Shown here one piece after another: positions 27,587-36,574 of a DNA stretch of 39,221 nucleotides. The number at the start of each line of letters is the position of its first letter. Position 1 is the stretch's first letter. Made by a program: the position numbers and the translations under genes. Under the pieces are notes generated by a model. The model was not told the DNA's origin, searched no databases, and worked only from the letters and a program-made list of their open reading frames with translations. Source of the DNA: Psychrobacter sp. bablab_jr014 (GTDB lineage: Bacteria; Pseudomonadota; Gammaproteobacteria; Pseudomonadales; Moraxellaceae); NCBI RefSeq assembly GCF_016464015.1, contig NZ_JACDXT010000014.1:1-39221 (forward strand), given 5' to 3'.

Positions 27587-28495
27587 TTATGCCTTCAACT
27601 GACTTATAGTGTGTACCAAAACATCATCGCCCAGCAAGCGTTTGACCACTTGTAACACCCTTGTATCGCATTTACTGGCATAGAACTGTAATGGGGGTTT
27701 AGACAAGACCGAACCTGCTGAAACCGCCAGCAATCCACGCATACTTAACAAATGCTGTACACGAGCTGCAATGGCTTGACCTGAATCTAAAACACGAATG
27801 TTTAAACGCTGAGCGGCAATTTCTTCTTGTAAAAACGCACTAAAAAAGGGGTAATGCGTGCACCCTAATACTAAATAATCGATACCGTCTCTGGCAAAGA
27901 TACTAAGCTGATTGCGCAGACGTACAGCCGTCGGGTCATCTTCAGGCATACCCGCCTCAACCCACGGTACCAAATCTGGGTCAAAATATTTAACCACTTC
28001 AGCACCACTCGGTACGGCCACATCGTTAATAACGGTGTTAAGTAAGCTACCATTCAGGGTTGCTTTAGTCGCTAGTACCGCCATACGTTTGGTCTGACTC
28101 GCCAGCACAGCAGGCTTGAGCGCTGGCACAAGACCAACAATGGGCACATCAGGATAGCGCATCCGCGCCGCAGTGAGCGCATAAGCTGAGGCACTGTTAC
28201 ACGCCATCACTATCAGCTTACAGCCATGTTGGTACAGCCAATCAACGGCACGTAGCGTCAAAGCCTCAATCTCACTGCTGTCACGGTTGCCGTAAGGCAC
28301 GTGTAAGGTATCCGCATAATACATATAGCGCTCGTATGGCAAAGCATTTGCCAAATGCTGATAAACCGACAATCCACCAACGCCTGAGTCAAACAGCCCT
28401 ATCGGAGAGTGCATACTGAGCCGCGGTGTAGGTACAATATCTGCACATACACTATCTAAGCCAGTATCGTTACGCTCAAGGTTCGGTAATGCCAT
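27587..28495 (-). CDS. murI: Glutamate racemase
   Basis: MurI converts L- to D-glutamate for peptidoglycan. The two-base mechanism uses Cys99 (MACNSAS) and Cys212 (GCTHYPF), both present, along with Asp36-Ser37 in FDSGVGG and the PYG at 67-69. His214 follows the second cysteine. The length of 302 residues includes about 27 N-terminal residues before MHSPIGLFDSG, where many MurI proteins start. The outer ATG at 28495 is kept because GAGTG lies six bases upstream, while the inner ATG at 28414 has no ribosome binding site. It lies downstream of the DUF1285 gene on the same strand, with a hairpin between. Confidence 0.94.
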   Translation of the reverse strand: MALPNLERNDTGLDSVCADIVPTPRLSMHSPIGLFDSGVGGLSVYQHLANALPYERYMYYADTLHVPYGNRDSSEIEALTLRAVDWLYQHGCKLIVMACNSASAYALTAARMRYPDVPIVGLVPALKPAVLASQTKRMAVLATKATLNGSLLNTVINDVAVPSGAEVVKYFDPDLVPWVEAGMPEDDPTAVRLRNQLSIFARDGIDYLVLGCTHYPFFSAFLQEEIAAQRLNIRVLDSGQAIAARVQHLLSMRGLLAVSAGSVLSKPPLQFYASKCDTRVLQVVKRLLGDDVLVHTISQLKA

Positions 28496-28554
28496 CCATC
28501 ACACTCGTTTGTTCATATAGGTACGTACGCCAGTTGCTATCAGCGCTGTGTTTT

Positions 28555-28595
28555 AAAAAGTGACTATCAAAAAGTGACTATCTTAGCACTTTTTT
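28555..28595 (-). terminator. Terminator-like hairpin between DUF1285 and murI
   Basis: On the minus strand AAAAAGTG and CACTTTTT pair around a 10-base loop and run into a T-run. The 14-bp unit AAAAAGTGACTATC is tandemly duplicated (28555-28568 and 28569-28582), so the downstream arm exists twice. It may end or attenuate transcription from the DUF1285 gene. Confidence 0.5.
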
Positions 28596-28659
28596 AACAG
28601 GGTTTTTAGCGGGGCGGTAGTACGATTCAGTATCTCTTCTTTTAAAAAATGGCCAATAA

Positions 28660-29295
28660 TCAAGATACTGGAGTATTTAGCGCCTCATTGGGCATGCTTA
28701 TCTCGTAACGCGCACCCCCACTGTCTAACAATAAAACCGTTTGCCCGTCGCGTTCAATCAGGTCGCCAAGCGCAATCAGATGATAAAACACCGAGCGCGC
28801 AATTAGGGCATCAAGGGCTGAGCGCACACGGATATAAGGACGCACCTCGCCATCATCACGCGCGCGCAACGTCAAAGGGTGCGCGTCATCTAACCGAAAT
28901 ACGTCTTCTGTACTGCTGGTAAATTCTAGCCACTGTATCCCATCTTCTATCACGACGCCCACATCATTGATGAGCAAAGGCGCATCTTCAACGGAAATAT
29001 ACAGCTTTTGTACAGGTGTTTTTAGATAATAGACTGACTCACCAGATTCATTCGTTTCTGTACCTAAGATGGTTGCAAACAAACTGACTAAGGCCGGACG
29101 CTGGATTTTTCGTCCTTCATGCCACCATTCGCCATTGGCTCTGATGCACATATCCATAGTGGCAACCGACTTAGGATGCCATTGATCAAGAGGCGGTATA
29201 CGGCGGCTGTTCTCTGCATTACTTGGGGTTAGATAAGCACTAAGTGCGTCCAAGTCAGGGGCTTGTTGGTTTGCTTTTGGAGTTGATGCCGTCAT
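28660..29295 (-). CDS. DUF1285 family protein
   Basis: A 211-residue soluble protein. The stretch PPLDQWHPKSVATMDMCIRANGEW near 35-60, then GRKIQRPALVSLFATIL, YYLKTPVQKLYISVEDAPLLI and PYIRVRSALDALIARSVFYHL are the usual DUF1285 blocks in order. Known members have a two-domain structure of unknown role. AAGGA precedes the ATG at 29295. It lies upstream of murI on the same strand, which may or may not reflect a shared transcript given the hairpin between them. Confidence 0.85.
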   Translation of the reverse strand: MTASTPKANQQAPDLDALSAYLTPSNAENSRRIPPLDQWHPKSVATMDMCIRANGEWWHEGRKIQRPALVSLFATILGTETNESGESVYYLKTPVQKLYISVEDAPLLINDVGVVIEDGIQWLEFTSSTEDVFRLDDAHPLTLRARDDGEVRPYIRVRSALDALIARSVFYHLIALGDLIERDGQTVLLLDSGGARYEISMPNEALNTPVS

Positions 29296-29735
29296 GGCGA
29301 TTTTCCTTATCGTTGTAGGTATGTTGTCTTTGGCGCAGATAACGTGACTTTACAGGCATTTGGGATGACTATTGATTTTAGTTTGGGTTATGATAAAGCG
29401 TATCGCGCGTGACTTGTTGGATGTAAACCACCTTAACACCATGATGGCGTAATGCGTATCGTGTTTGTAGCAGGTTTCTTTTATAATAAGTAAGCACACA
29501 ATACCAACGACCATAGTAATACTGTCTTTTGAGTCACCGATTGTGGTTCGTTTTATCAATCAAAAGCCGCTAATATGAAGCTGCGTGCATGTCTATAGGC
29601 ATCATGGCACGCACATATGCTTTGCACCGTATCATTTGTACACTATAGACAGTACTAGTAAATACCCTATTGACACTGGATGTTATCAAAGGGCATGGTC
29701 AGCGCACAGAAGCCATTAACCGTTTAGGAGTAGCT
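29296..29735. other. Intergenic region between divergent DUF1285 and ETF-QO genes
   Basis: No convincing gene. A minus-strand frame at 29350-29559 has no ribosome binding site. The ETF-QO promoter candidate is at 29622-29649. Confidence 0.45.
29622..29649 (+). promoter_or_regulatory. Candidate promoter of the ETF-QO gene
   Basis: TTGCAC and TATAGA are 16 bases apart and lie 87 bases upstream of the start codon. Both are partial matches to sigma-70 consensus. Confidence 0.3.
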
Positions 29736-31484
29736 ATGCAAGAGCAAGACAAGCCAATGTATGCCACAGATTCAGACACCGCTCACACAGACGCGCCCAC
29801 TGAAATACAGCCTGCCGTTGCCGAGCCTGAAATCGAGCGCGAGTCTATGGAGTTTGATGTGGTGATTGTCGGTGGTGGCCCTGCTGGTCTATCTGCCGCC
29901 ATTCGCTTGCGTCAGTTGGCCATCGAAGCGGGCAACGAAGAATTTATGGTCTGTGTGGTCGAAAAAGGCTCTGAATTTGGGGCGCACACCTTATCAGGTG
30001 CGGTGATTGAGACCCGCGCCCTAGACGAGCTGATTCCTGACTGGAAAGAAAAAGGCGCACCGCTCAACGTCCCTGTGACCGAAGACCGCGTGTATATGCT
30101 CAAATCCGCGACCAAAGCGATGCAGCTGCCAGATGCTATTGTGCCAAGCACACTGCACAATGACGGCAACTATATCGTATCGCTTGGTAATGTGGTGCGT
30201 TGGCTGGCGCAGCAAGCCGAAGAGCTAGAGGTCATGATGTTCCCAGGCTTCCCTGCCTCTGACATTTTGTATAACGATGACGGTTCGGTAAAAGGCATTT
30301 TAACGGGCGATATGGGCGTGGCAGCAGACGGCAGTGAAAAGCCAAGCTTTGAGCCAGGTTATGAGCTGCTTGCCAAATACACCATCTTTGCTGAAGGCTG
30401 CCGTGGACATTTGGGTAAGCGCCTAATCAGCCGCTTTAGCCTTGATCAAGGTCGCGACCCGCAGCATTATGCCATCGGCCTAAAAGAGCTGTGGGAAGTG
30501 CCTGACAACCAACACGAACAAGGCGTGGTGATGCACGGCTCAGGTTGGCCGCTCAGCGACACGGGCACCTCAGGCGGCTGGTGGTTGTATTTTGATGAAA
30601 ACAACCAAGTCAGCTTTGGTATCGTCATCGACTTGTCGTACTCAAACCCCTATATGTCACCCTTTGACGAGCTACAACGCTTAAAACTACACCCTGTCAT
30701 TCGTAGCGTATTAGAAGGCGGCAAGCGCATTTCTTATGGCGCGCGTGCCTTGGTGAAAGGCGGCCTGAACTCTTTGCCCAAGCTGTCGTTCCCAGGTGGG
30801 GTGTTGGTCGGTGACAATGCAGGCTTCTTAAACCCTGCCAAAATCAAAGGCACGCACACCTCTATCAAATCAGGCATGCTGGCTGCCGAAGCAGTATTTG
30901 AAGCGCTAGCAGAAGGCCGTGAGCATGATGATGTGATTAATTACGCCACCATGTACAAAAAATCATGGCTCTATGAAGACAACTATGCAGCACGTAACTT
31001 TGCCCCTGCCATGCACCGTATGGGCAAATGGATGGGCGGCGCGTTCAACTTCGTTGAGCACAACCTATTAGGCGGCAAGATGCCGCTGACCATTCATGAT
31101 ACCCTACGTGATTACGACCAGCTAGAGCGCGCAGCACACGCCTATCAGCCAAGCTATCCAAAAGCCGACGGTAAACTGACCTTTGATAAGCTGTCTTCGG
31201 TGTTTATCTCAAACACCAACCACGCCGAAGACCAGCCTGTGCATCTTAAATTGACGGATGCAACCGTACCTGTGTCTATCAACTTGCCGCTATATGCTGA
31301 GCCTGCGCGTTTGTACTGCCCTGCTGGCGTTTACGAAGTGGTCAATAATGCTGAAGGCGCTAAGTTTGTTATCAATGCCCAAAACTGCGTGCATTGCAAA
31401 ACTTGTGATATCAAAGATCCCTCACAAAATATCACATGGGTGACGCCAGAAGGCGGCGGCGGTCCAAACTACCCCAATATGTAA
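29736..31484 (+). CDS. Electron transfer flavoprotein:ubiquinone oxidoreductase
   Basis: ETF-QO takes electrons from reduced ETF, fed by acyl-CoA dehydrogenases, and passes them to ubiquinone at the inner face of the membrane. The FAD-binding motif VIVGGGPAGLSAA is at 43-55. The C-terminal [4Fe-4S] cluster ligands are Cys528, Cys551, Cys554 and Cys557 (CVHCKTC), followed by the family ending TPEGGGGPNYPNM. The length of 582 residues is normal once the start is moved from 29670 to the ATG at 29736, where AGGAG sits seven bases upstream; about 35 variable residues still precede the FAD domain. It complements fadBA in the same window. A strong terminator follows. Confidence 0.96.
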   Translation: MQEQDKPMYATDSDTAHTDAPTEIQPAVAEPEIERESMEFDVVIVGGGPAGLSAAIRLRQLAIEAGNEEFMVCVVEKGSEFGAHTLSGAVIETRALDELIPDWKEKGAPLNVPVTEDRVYMLKSATKAMQLPDAIVPSTLHNDGNYIVSLGNVVRWLAQQAEELEVMMFPGFPASDILYNDDGSVKGILTGDMGVAADGSEKPSFEPGYELLAKYTIFAEGCRGHLGKRLISRFSLDQGRDPQHYAIGLKELWEVPDNQHEQGVVMHGSGWPLSDTGTSGGWWLYFDENNQVSFGIVIDLSYSNPYMSPFDELQRLKLHPVIRSVLEGGKRISYGARALVKGGLNSLPKLSFPGGVLVGDNAGFLNPAKIKGTHTSIKSGMLAAEAVFEALAEGREHDDVINYATMYKKSWLYEDNYAARNFAPAMHRMGKWMGGAFNFVEHNLLGGKMPLTIHDTLRDYDQLERAAHAYQPSYPKADGKLTFDKLSSVFISNTNHAEDQPVHLKLTDATVPVSINLPLYAEPARLYCPAGVYEVVNNAEGAKFVINAQNCVHCKTCDIKDPSQNITWVTPEGGGGPNYPNM

Positions 31485-31505
31485 AGCTGTTTTTATAATA
31501 AGTAC

Positions 31506-31538
31506 AAAAAAATCGCGCTACAAATAGCGCGATTTTTT
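31506..31538 (+). terminator. Terminator of the ETF-QO gene
   Basis: TCGCGCTA (31513-31520) and TAGCGCGA (31525-31532) pair perfectly around CAAA, with an A-run before and T6 after. It can also act for the convergent GlpM-like gene. Confidence 0.9.
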
Positions 31539-31593
31539 ATTAATTGTCTTTAAATGACTGCTAAAGATAAATGATCTATATGAATCCGTACGT

Positions 31594-31929
31594 TTAGGGC
31601 TGATACTGCTGCCACACCAAAACTAAAATAGCGGCAGCCACCAACCAGCCCACCATACCTAACAGTAGTGACTTATACAATCCCATATGGCTGAATGTAA
31701 AAAAAACCAAAACCGTATATATAAGATGAGGTATGACACCCAACATACTAAACACTAAAGCGATTTTAAAGTTAGCAACGCTGCGCTGTGTACCAATCAA
31801 AAAATGGCTAATCAACGTAAAGGTTGGAAACAAAGGTGCTAGTGCAGCTAAATAAAAAAAGCGCGTTTGGGTAAACAGTTGAATAACCAATACCACCAGT
31901 GCACCTATGAGCATTTTTAACCAAATCAT
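31594..31929 (-). CDS. GlpM-like small membrane protein
   Basis: A 111-residue protein with four membrane helices, near 4-20, 25-45, 53-75 and 85-105. The order of LIGALVVLVIQLF, YYLAALAPLFPTFTLISH-like and IPHLIYTVLVF segments follows the GlpM family of gamma-proteobacteria; in Pseudomonas GlpM was linked to alginate production, but the molecular role is unclear. AAGGG is 12 bases before the ATG, a somewhat long spacing. It is flanked by the convergent ETF-QO gene and by the AGCS gene upstream on the same strand, 207 bases away. Confidence 0.75.
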   Translation of the reverse strand: MIWLKMLIGALVVLVIQLFTQTRFFYLAALAPLFPTFTLISHFLIGTQRSVANFKIALVFSMLGVIPHLIYTVLVFFTFSHMGLYKSLLLGMVGWLVAAAILVLVWQQYQP

Positions 31930-32136
31930 GATAGATAAATCCCTTATCCTCTTAAAAACTTACTCATCGTTATTCTTTGTCAAAAGAATATAGAAAACTT
32001 ATTTTAGAATGTGTCATCTTTTGGGCAGCGGTGCTTCAAACAGCTAAAGGAGCTAATTGGCAACATACCTTAATCTTAAAAAAGAAAGCATCAAGCCCCT
32101 TAGTCATCAAGCACCCTAAAGACACACGCTAATATG

Positions 32137-33633
32137 TTAGTCCGTCCACGCATCGCGGTTGGCTTCGTCTTTAAGCTTTTTAAATTGATTGGGATCAAAT
32201 TTGATTTTGTCTGCCGCCTTCCCTTCTTTAAGCTGGCGCTCATAATCGCGCAATATGCGTAGTGCCACAGGCGACAGAATAATAATGGCAATCAAGTTGA
32301 CCAGCGCCATGAGACCCATCGACAAGTCCGCAAAGTTCCAAATCGCAGGTAAGCTTGCGACAGAACCGACAAAGACCATAGCGAGTACCAAAAAGCGGAA
32401 CACCATAATCATGACTTTGGCGTTTTTCTCACCTGAGATAAATTCAAGGTTAGACTCACCATAGCTGTAGTTGGCAATGATTGAGGTGAATGAGAAAAAG
32501 AAAATCGCAATCGCTACAAAGGTAATGCCCAAACTGCCCACATATTGTGACAATGCTTGTTGCGTAAGCTGAATACCTGTCTGCTCTGACGCAGGATCAA
32601 CCACACCTGATAGAATAATAATGGACGCCGTTGCGGTACAAATGACCAACGTATCAATAAATACGCCGAGCATCTGCATAAAGCCCTGTACCGCAGGATG
32701 ATCAGGATGGCTTTTTGCGGTGGCGGCGGCGTTTGGTGCAGAGCCCATACCCGCTTCGTTGGAAAACAAGCCACGTTTGATACCATTGATCATTGCTTGA
32801 GCAATACCGTAACCCAGTACGCCACCTGCCGCTTGCTCAAAGCCAAAGGCCGATTTTACGATATGAGCGACGGCTGCTGGAAATTGGCTAAAGTTGGTAA
32901 CGATAATAAACAGCGCCAGCAAGACATATAAAATAGCCATCACAGGGACAATTTTACCCGCAATACGCGCCACCGAGCGCAGACCACCGAACACCACGGG
33001 TGCCACCAATACAACCAAGGCCAAGCCCGTTGCCCATGTTGGCACACCAAACGCTTCGTGCGTCGCTTGGGCGATGGTGTTTGACTGCACACCATTAAAA
33101 GCCAAGCCAAAGGCGATTAGCAAACAAATTGAAAAGAAAATCGCCAGCGCACGGCTGCCCAGACCTTTTTCAATATAATACGCAGGGCCGCCACGATAGA
33201 CATTATCTGTGTGCGGTACTTTGTAGGCCTGCGCCAGTGTTGATTCAATAAAGCTCGTTGACATACCGACAATGGCGGTAATCCACATCCAAAATACCGC
33301 GCCTGGCCCGCCCAAATAGATGGCAATAGCCACGCCTGCCAAGTTGCCTGTACCGACACGTGCAGCAAGAGAGGTCATCAGTGCCTCAAAAGAGCTGATA
33401 CCGCCATCTTTACGACCCTGATTGGAGACGCGCAGAAGTTTCCACATGTGCCCAAAATGACGAAACTGAATAAAACGAGTCGCCACGGTGAAGTAAAGTC
33501 CTGTGCCAATTAAGGTAAACATCAATAGACCGTACCAAGGGTTGCTGGCAATAATCCAATCATTATTTCCCCAAATAACACCAACCCCAAAATTTACCAA
33601 CTCGTTAAACCACTGTGATAGTTCTTGACCCAT
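32137..33633 (-). CDS. Sodium:alanine/glycine symporter (AGCS family)
   Basis: A 498-residue inner-membrane transporter with about 11 membrane helices that couples alanine or glycine uptake to sodium. The family signatures are FEALMTSLAARVGTGNLAGV near 63-82, the GGPGAVFWMW block, GGPAYYIEKGLG, and KRGLFSNEAGMGSAPNAAA near 287-305. The length is normal. AAGG seven bases before the ATG supports the start. It is divergent from the DUF4212-symporter pair across 676 bases. The exact amino acid cannot be told from sequence. No glycine riboswitch is visible upstream. Confidence 0.93.
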   Translation of the reverse strand: MGQELSQWFNELVNFGVGVIWGNNDWIIASNPWYGLLMFTLIGTGLYFTVATRFIQFRHFGHMWKLLRVSNQGRKDGGISSFEALMTSLAARVGTGNLAGVAIAIYLGGPGAVFWMWITAIVGMSTSFIESTLAQAYKVPHTDNVYRGGPAYYIEKGLGSRALAIFFSICLLIAFGLAFNGVQSNTIAQATHEAFGVPTWATGLALVVLVAPVVFGGLRSVARIAGKIVPVMAILYVLLALFIIVTNFSQFPAAVAHIVKSAFGFEQAAGGVLGYGIAQAMINGIKRGLFSNEAGMGSAPNAAATAKSHPDHPAVQGFMQMLGVFIDTLVICTATASIIILSGVVDPASEQTGIQLTQQALSQYVGSLGITFVAIAIFFFSFTSIIANYSYGESNLEFISGEKNAKVMIMVFRFLVLAMVFVGSVASLPAIWNFADLSMGLMALVNLIAIIILSPVALRILRDYERQLKEGKAADKIKFDPNQFKKLKDEANRDAWTD

Positions 33634-34309
33634 ATATTTACCTTATGTGATATTTGATGTTTGGCAACGCGTGTATTGTGCCTCCATGCAATCACACACT
33701 GCATCATAACGATGCTGTCTCACAGGGTCGATAGGCATAAAAGGGTGCTTGACACTCATATGCATATCAACCTACCTAGACCTGTCGCAACTCGCGCTGC
33801 GCTGGCGATATTCTAACCGAACATGGCGCATTTGGCTCTTGGACTTTTTGCTTATTCACTATTTTTTTTTGCAAAACCACCTTATCGAGACTGTTTTTAA
33901 TGGTCATTATGTGTCATGGTAGACAGGGACCATCAAAATCATTAACCACTTTTGTATATCATTTTTTATAAAAATACCGAATATCAAAGAATACAACTAC
34001 AATAAGTAAAACATTGTCTGTATACATAATAATGATAATAACGTCTTATCTGCTTTTCTTTATTTAGATAAATGCGTGTCTCAATGACATAAATGAGATG
34101 CTTTATGACTCAACATAAATGATATGGATATAGATAAGACAGCGTATAATCGTACTTTCTTGACTTAAGCGAATACTTTTATACTTTCGAGCGTTACCTT
34201 AGTACACATGGAATGTGTTTAGTAGTACGTGACCCTTGGTTAAATATTGTGCACCCATGTGTACTTGTCAGTCACTCTGCTTTTTCATAAGACAAAAGGA
34301 GTTTGTCGT
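33634..34309. other. Large intergenic region between divergent transporter genes
   Basis: The 676 bases contain no convincing gene. The part near the plus-strand symporter operon is AT-rich and holds a direct repeat ACATAAATGAKATG at 34087-34100 and 34113-34126, and a TATAAT at 34145-34150. These suggest a regulated promoter for the symporter pair. No CRP, sigma-54 or riboswitch pattern was found. Confidence 0.45.
34087..34126. promoter_or_regulatory. Operator-like direct repeat upstream of the symporter operon
   Basis: Two 14-bp copies, ACATAAATGAGATG and ACATAAATGATATG, differ at one base and are 26 bases apart start to start. They precede a TATAAT by about 20 bases. Paired binding by a response regulator is possible; the protein is unknown. 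Confidence 0.35.
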
Positions 34310-34570
34310 ATGCAAAATGAAAACGATCCATCAGGCTATTGGCGCGCCAATGTGCGTCTTATCCTTATTTGCTTGGTCTTTTGGGCACTCTGCTCATATG
34401 GCTGTGCGATTCTTTTACGTCCTCTACTCTCAGGTATTGCCATCGGCGGTACTGATCTTGGCTTTTGGTTTGCTCAACAAGGCTCTATTGCATCGTTCAT
34501 TATTCTTACCTTCTTTTACGCATGGCGTATGAATAAGCTCGATAAGCAATATGGCGTAGACGAGGAGTGA
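34310..34570 (+). CDS. DUF4212 small subunit of a sodium:solute symporter
   Basis: An 86-residue protein with two membrane helices, near 16-38 and 50-70, and a polar C-terminus (RMNKLDKQYGVDEE). The opening YWRANVRLILICL and the FWFAQQGSI segment are typical of DUF4212, the small partner always coded ahead of VC_2705-type symporters. The frame extends to 34247, but AAAGGAG with eight bases to the ATG at 34310 is decisive. The large subunit begins four bases after its stop, so the two are translationally close and presumably form a complex. Confidence 0.92.
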   Translation: MQNENDPSGYWRANVRLILICLVFWALCSYGCAILLRPLLSGIAIGGTDLGFWFAQQGSIASFIILTFFYAWRMNKLDKQYGVDEE

Positions 34571-34574
34571 TACC

Positions 34575-36443
34575 ATGAGTCAGTTTGTAATTAATCTTAT
34601 TTTTGTAGGCTTGTCTTTTGCGCTGTATTTTGGTATTGCCATTTGGGCGCGTGCAGGCTCTACCAGTGATTTTTATGTCGCAGGCGGCGGCGTTCATCCT
34701 GTATTAAACGGGATGGCAACGGGCGCGGACTGGATGAGTGCCGCGTCATTCATCTCGATGGCAGGTTTGTTGGCTGCGGGCGGCTACGGCGCGTCCTCTT
34801 ATTTAATGGGCTGGACAGGCGGCTACGTCTTACTTGCCATGCTGCTTGCCCCTTACTTACGCAAATTTGGTAAATTCACCGTACCTGATTTTATCGGCGA
34901 TCGTTTTTATTCTAAGACGGCGGCGATGGTCGCGGTGGCGTGCTTGATTATCGCGTCGACCACGTATGTTATTGGTCAGATGACAGGGGCTGGGGTTGCC
35001 TTCTCGCGCTTTTTGGAAGTGGAGAGCAATACTGGTCTGATTATTGCCGCATTTGTGGTATTTTTCTACGCCGTTCTTGGCGGTATGAAAGGGATTACTT
35101 ATACACAGGTGGCGCAGTATGTGGTACTGATTGTCGCTTATACCATTCCTGCCGTGTTCATTTCTCTTGAGCTAACAGGCAATCCGATTCCAGGTTTGGG
35201 CTTGTTCTCAACCCATACCGAATCAGGCTTACCGCTATTGACCAAGCTTGATCAGGTCGTTACCGATTTGGGCTTTGCTTCTTATACTGCCGATGTACCT
35301 AACAAGCTCAACATGGTGCTGTTTACCCTCTCATTGATGGTCGGTACGGCAGGTCTACCGCACGTTATCATTCGCTTTTTCACCGTCCCAAAAGTTGCCG
35401 ATGCACGCTGGTCAGCAGGTTGGGCCTTGGTATTTATTGCCTTGCTGTACTTCACTGCCCCTGCTGTTGGTGCAATGGCGCGTCTAAACTTGATTGACAC
35501 CATTTATCCTCAAGGCGTCTCTGAACCTGCGATTGAATATTCTCAGCGTCCTGACTGGATTAAGACGTGGGAGCAAACAGGTCTGATTAAGTATAACGAC
35601 TTAAATGGCGATGGCCGCATTCAGATGTATAATGACAGCGGCTTAGGCGCAGCAGAGCTGGCTTTGACCAATGCTGAGACAGAAGGTGGTGACGTTGGCG
35701 CAGCGACGACAGCAGTTGAAACAGCTCGCGCCGCACACGACTTGGAAAATGATGGCCGTTTTGCCGATGCAGGCTGGGCGGGTAACGAGCTGGATGTCAA
35801 CAACGACATCTTAGTACTGGCTAACCCTGAGATTGCACAGCTACCACCATGGGTCATTGGTCTGATTGCGGCAGGCGGCTTGGCTGCTGCCCTATCGACA
35901 GCTGCGGGTCTGCTGCTTGCCATTTCATCTGCCATCAGTCATGATTTGATTAAAGGTCATTTTAATCCAAATATTTCTGACAAAGGCGAGCTGATGGCGG
36001 CGCGTATCTCAATGGGTGTGGCGATTGTTATCGCAACCTATCTAGGTATGAATCCACCTGGATTTGCCGCACAGGTTGTAGCGCTGGCATTTGGTATCGC
36101 AGGGGCGTCACTGTTCCCAGCATTGATGATGGGTATTTTCTCAAAACGCGTGAATAACGTTGGTGCGATTGCAGGTATGCTAACAGGTCTGTTGACCACA
36201 CTCGTCTATATCTTTATGTATAAAGGCTGGTTCTTTATTGCGGGTACTGCAAACCTACCAGACACTGCTGAGCACTGGATGTTTGGCATCTCACCCTTAT
36301 CTTTTGGTGCGATTGGGGCACTCTTGAACTTCATTGTGGCGTTTGCAGTTTCTGCTATGACGAAAGCCCCACCAACAGAGATTCAAGATTTGGTTGAAAG
36401 TGTGCGCTACCCTCGTGGTGCAGGCGGCGCGATTGATCATTAA
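34575..36443 (+). CDS. Sodium:solute symporter, VC_2705 subfamily
   Basis: A 622-residue member of the SSS family with about 13 membrane helices. The early segments SDFYVAGGGVHPVLNGMATGADWMSAASFI-like (split here: VAGGGVHPVLNGMATGADW) and VLGGMKGITYTQVAQY are family hallmarks. Substrates of this subfamily are thought to be small carboxylates such as acetate, by analogy with ActP; not proven. Between helices, residues 321-421 form a long hydrophilic loop that contains two related acidic motifs, DLNGDGRI at 342-349 and DLENDGRF at 389-396, similar to EF-hand loops. GGAG in the end of the DUF4212 gene is the ribosome binding site. A terminator lies at 36471-36508. Confidence 0.92.
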   Translation: MSQFVINLIFVGLSFALYFGIAIWARAGSTSDFYVAGGGVHPVLNGMATGADWMSAASFISMAGLLAAGGYGASSYLMGWTGGYVLLAMLLAPYLRKFGKFTVPDFIGDRFYSKTAAMVAVACLIIASTTYVIGQMTGAGVAFSRFLEVESNTGLIIAAFVVFFYAVLGGMKGITYTQVAQYVVLIVAYTIPAVFISLELTGNPIPGLGLFSTHTESGLPLLTKLDQVVTDLGFASYTADVPNKLNMVLFTLSLMVGTAGLPHVIIRFFTVPKVADARWSAGWALVFIALLYFTAPAVGAMARLNLIDTIYPQGVSEPAIEYSQRPDWIKTWEQTGLIKYNDLNGDGRIQMYNDSGLGAAELALTNAETEGGDVGAATTAVETARAAHDLENDGRFADAGWAGNELDVNNDILVLANPEIAQLPPWVIGLIAAGGLAAALSTAAGLLLAISSAISHDLIKGHFNPNISDKGELMAARISMGVAIVIATYLGMNPPGFAAQVVALAFGIAGASLFPALMMGIFSKRVNNVGAIAGMLTGLLTTLVYIFMYKGWFFIAGTANLPDTAEHWMFGISPLSFGAIGALLNFIVAFAVSAMTKAPPTEIQDLVESVRYPRGAGGAIDH

Positions 36444-36470
36444 GTCGTATTAGCAAGATTGGTTATGGAT

Positions 36471-36508
36471 ATCACTCATGAGTCACAGCCACTTGTGAGT
36501 GATTTTTT
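36471..36508 (+). terminator. Terminator of the symporter operon
   Basis: ATCACTCA (36471-36478) pairs with TGAGTGAT (36496-36503), with further pairing inside the loop, and a run of Ts follows. Confidence 0.75.
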
Positions 36509-36574
36509 CTCTCTATTGTTTACTCATCATGGACGATGCGGTTATAACAACCGACGAGACAAGGAATGGTTATT

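Noticed and set aside
29350..29559. Minus-strand 69-residue reading frame in the gap before ETF-QO
   Set aside because: No ribosome binding site, irregular composition and no recognisable features; likely chance.
33634..33800. Glycine riboswitch upstream of the alanine/glycine symporter
   Set aside because: The conserved glycine-aptamer cores are not present on the minus strand here.
34028..34046. Fur-like sequence AATAATGATAATAAC upstream of the symporter operon
   Set aside because: Only the first 12 bases match the consensus; the other half-site is absent and the region is AT-rich, so a chance match is likely.
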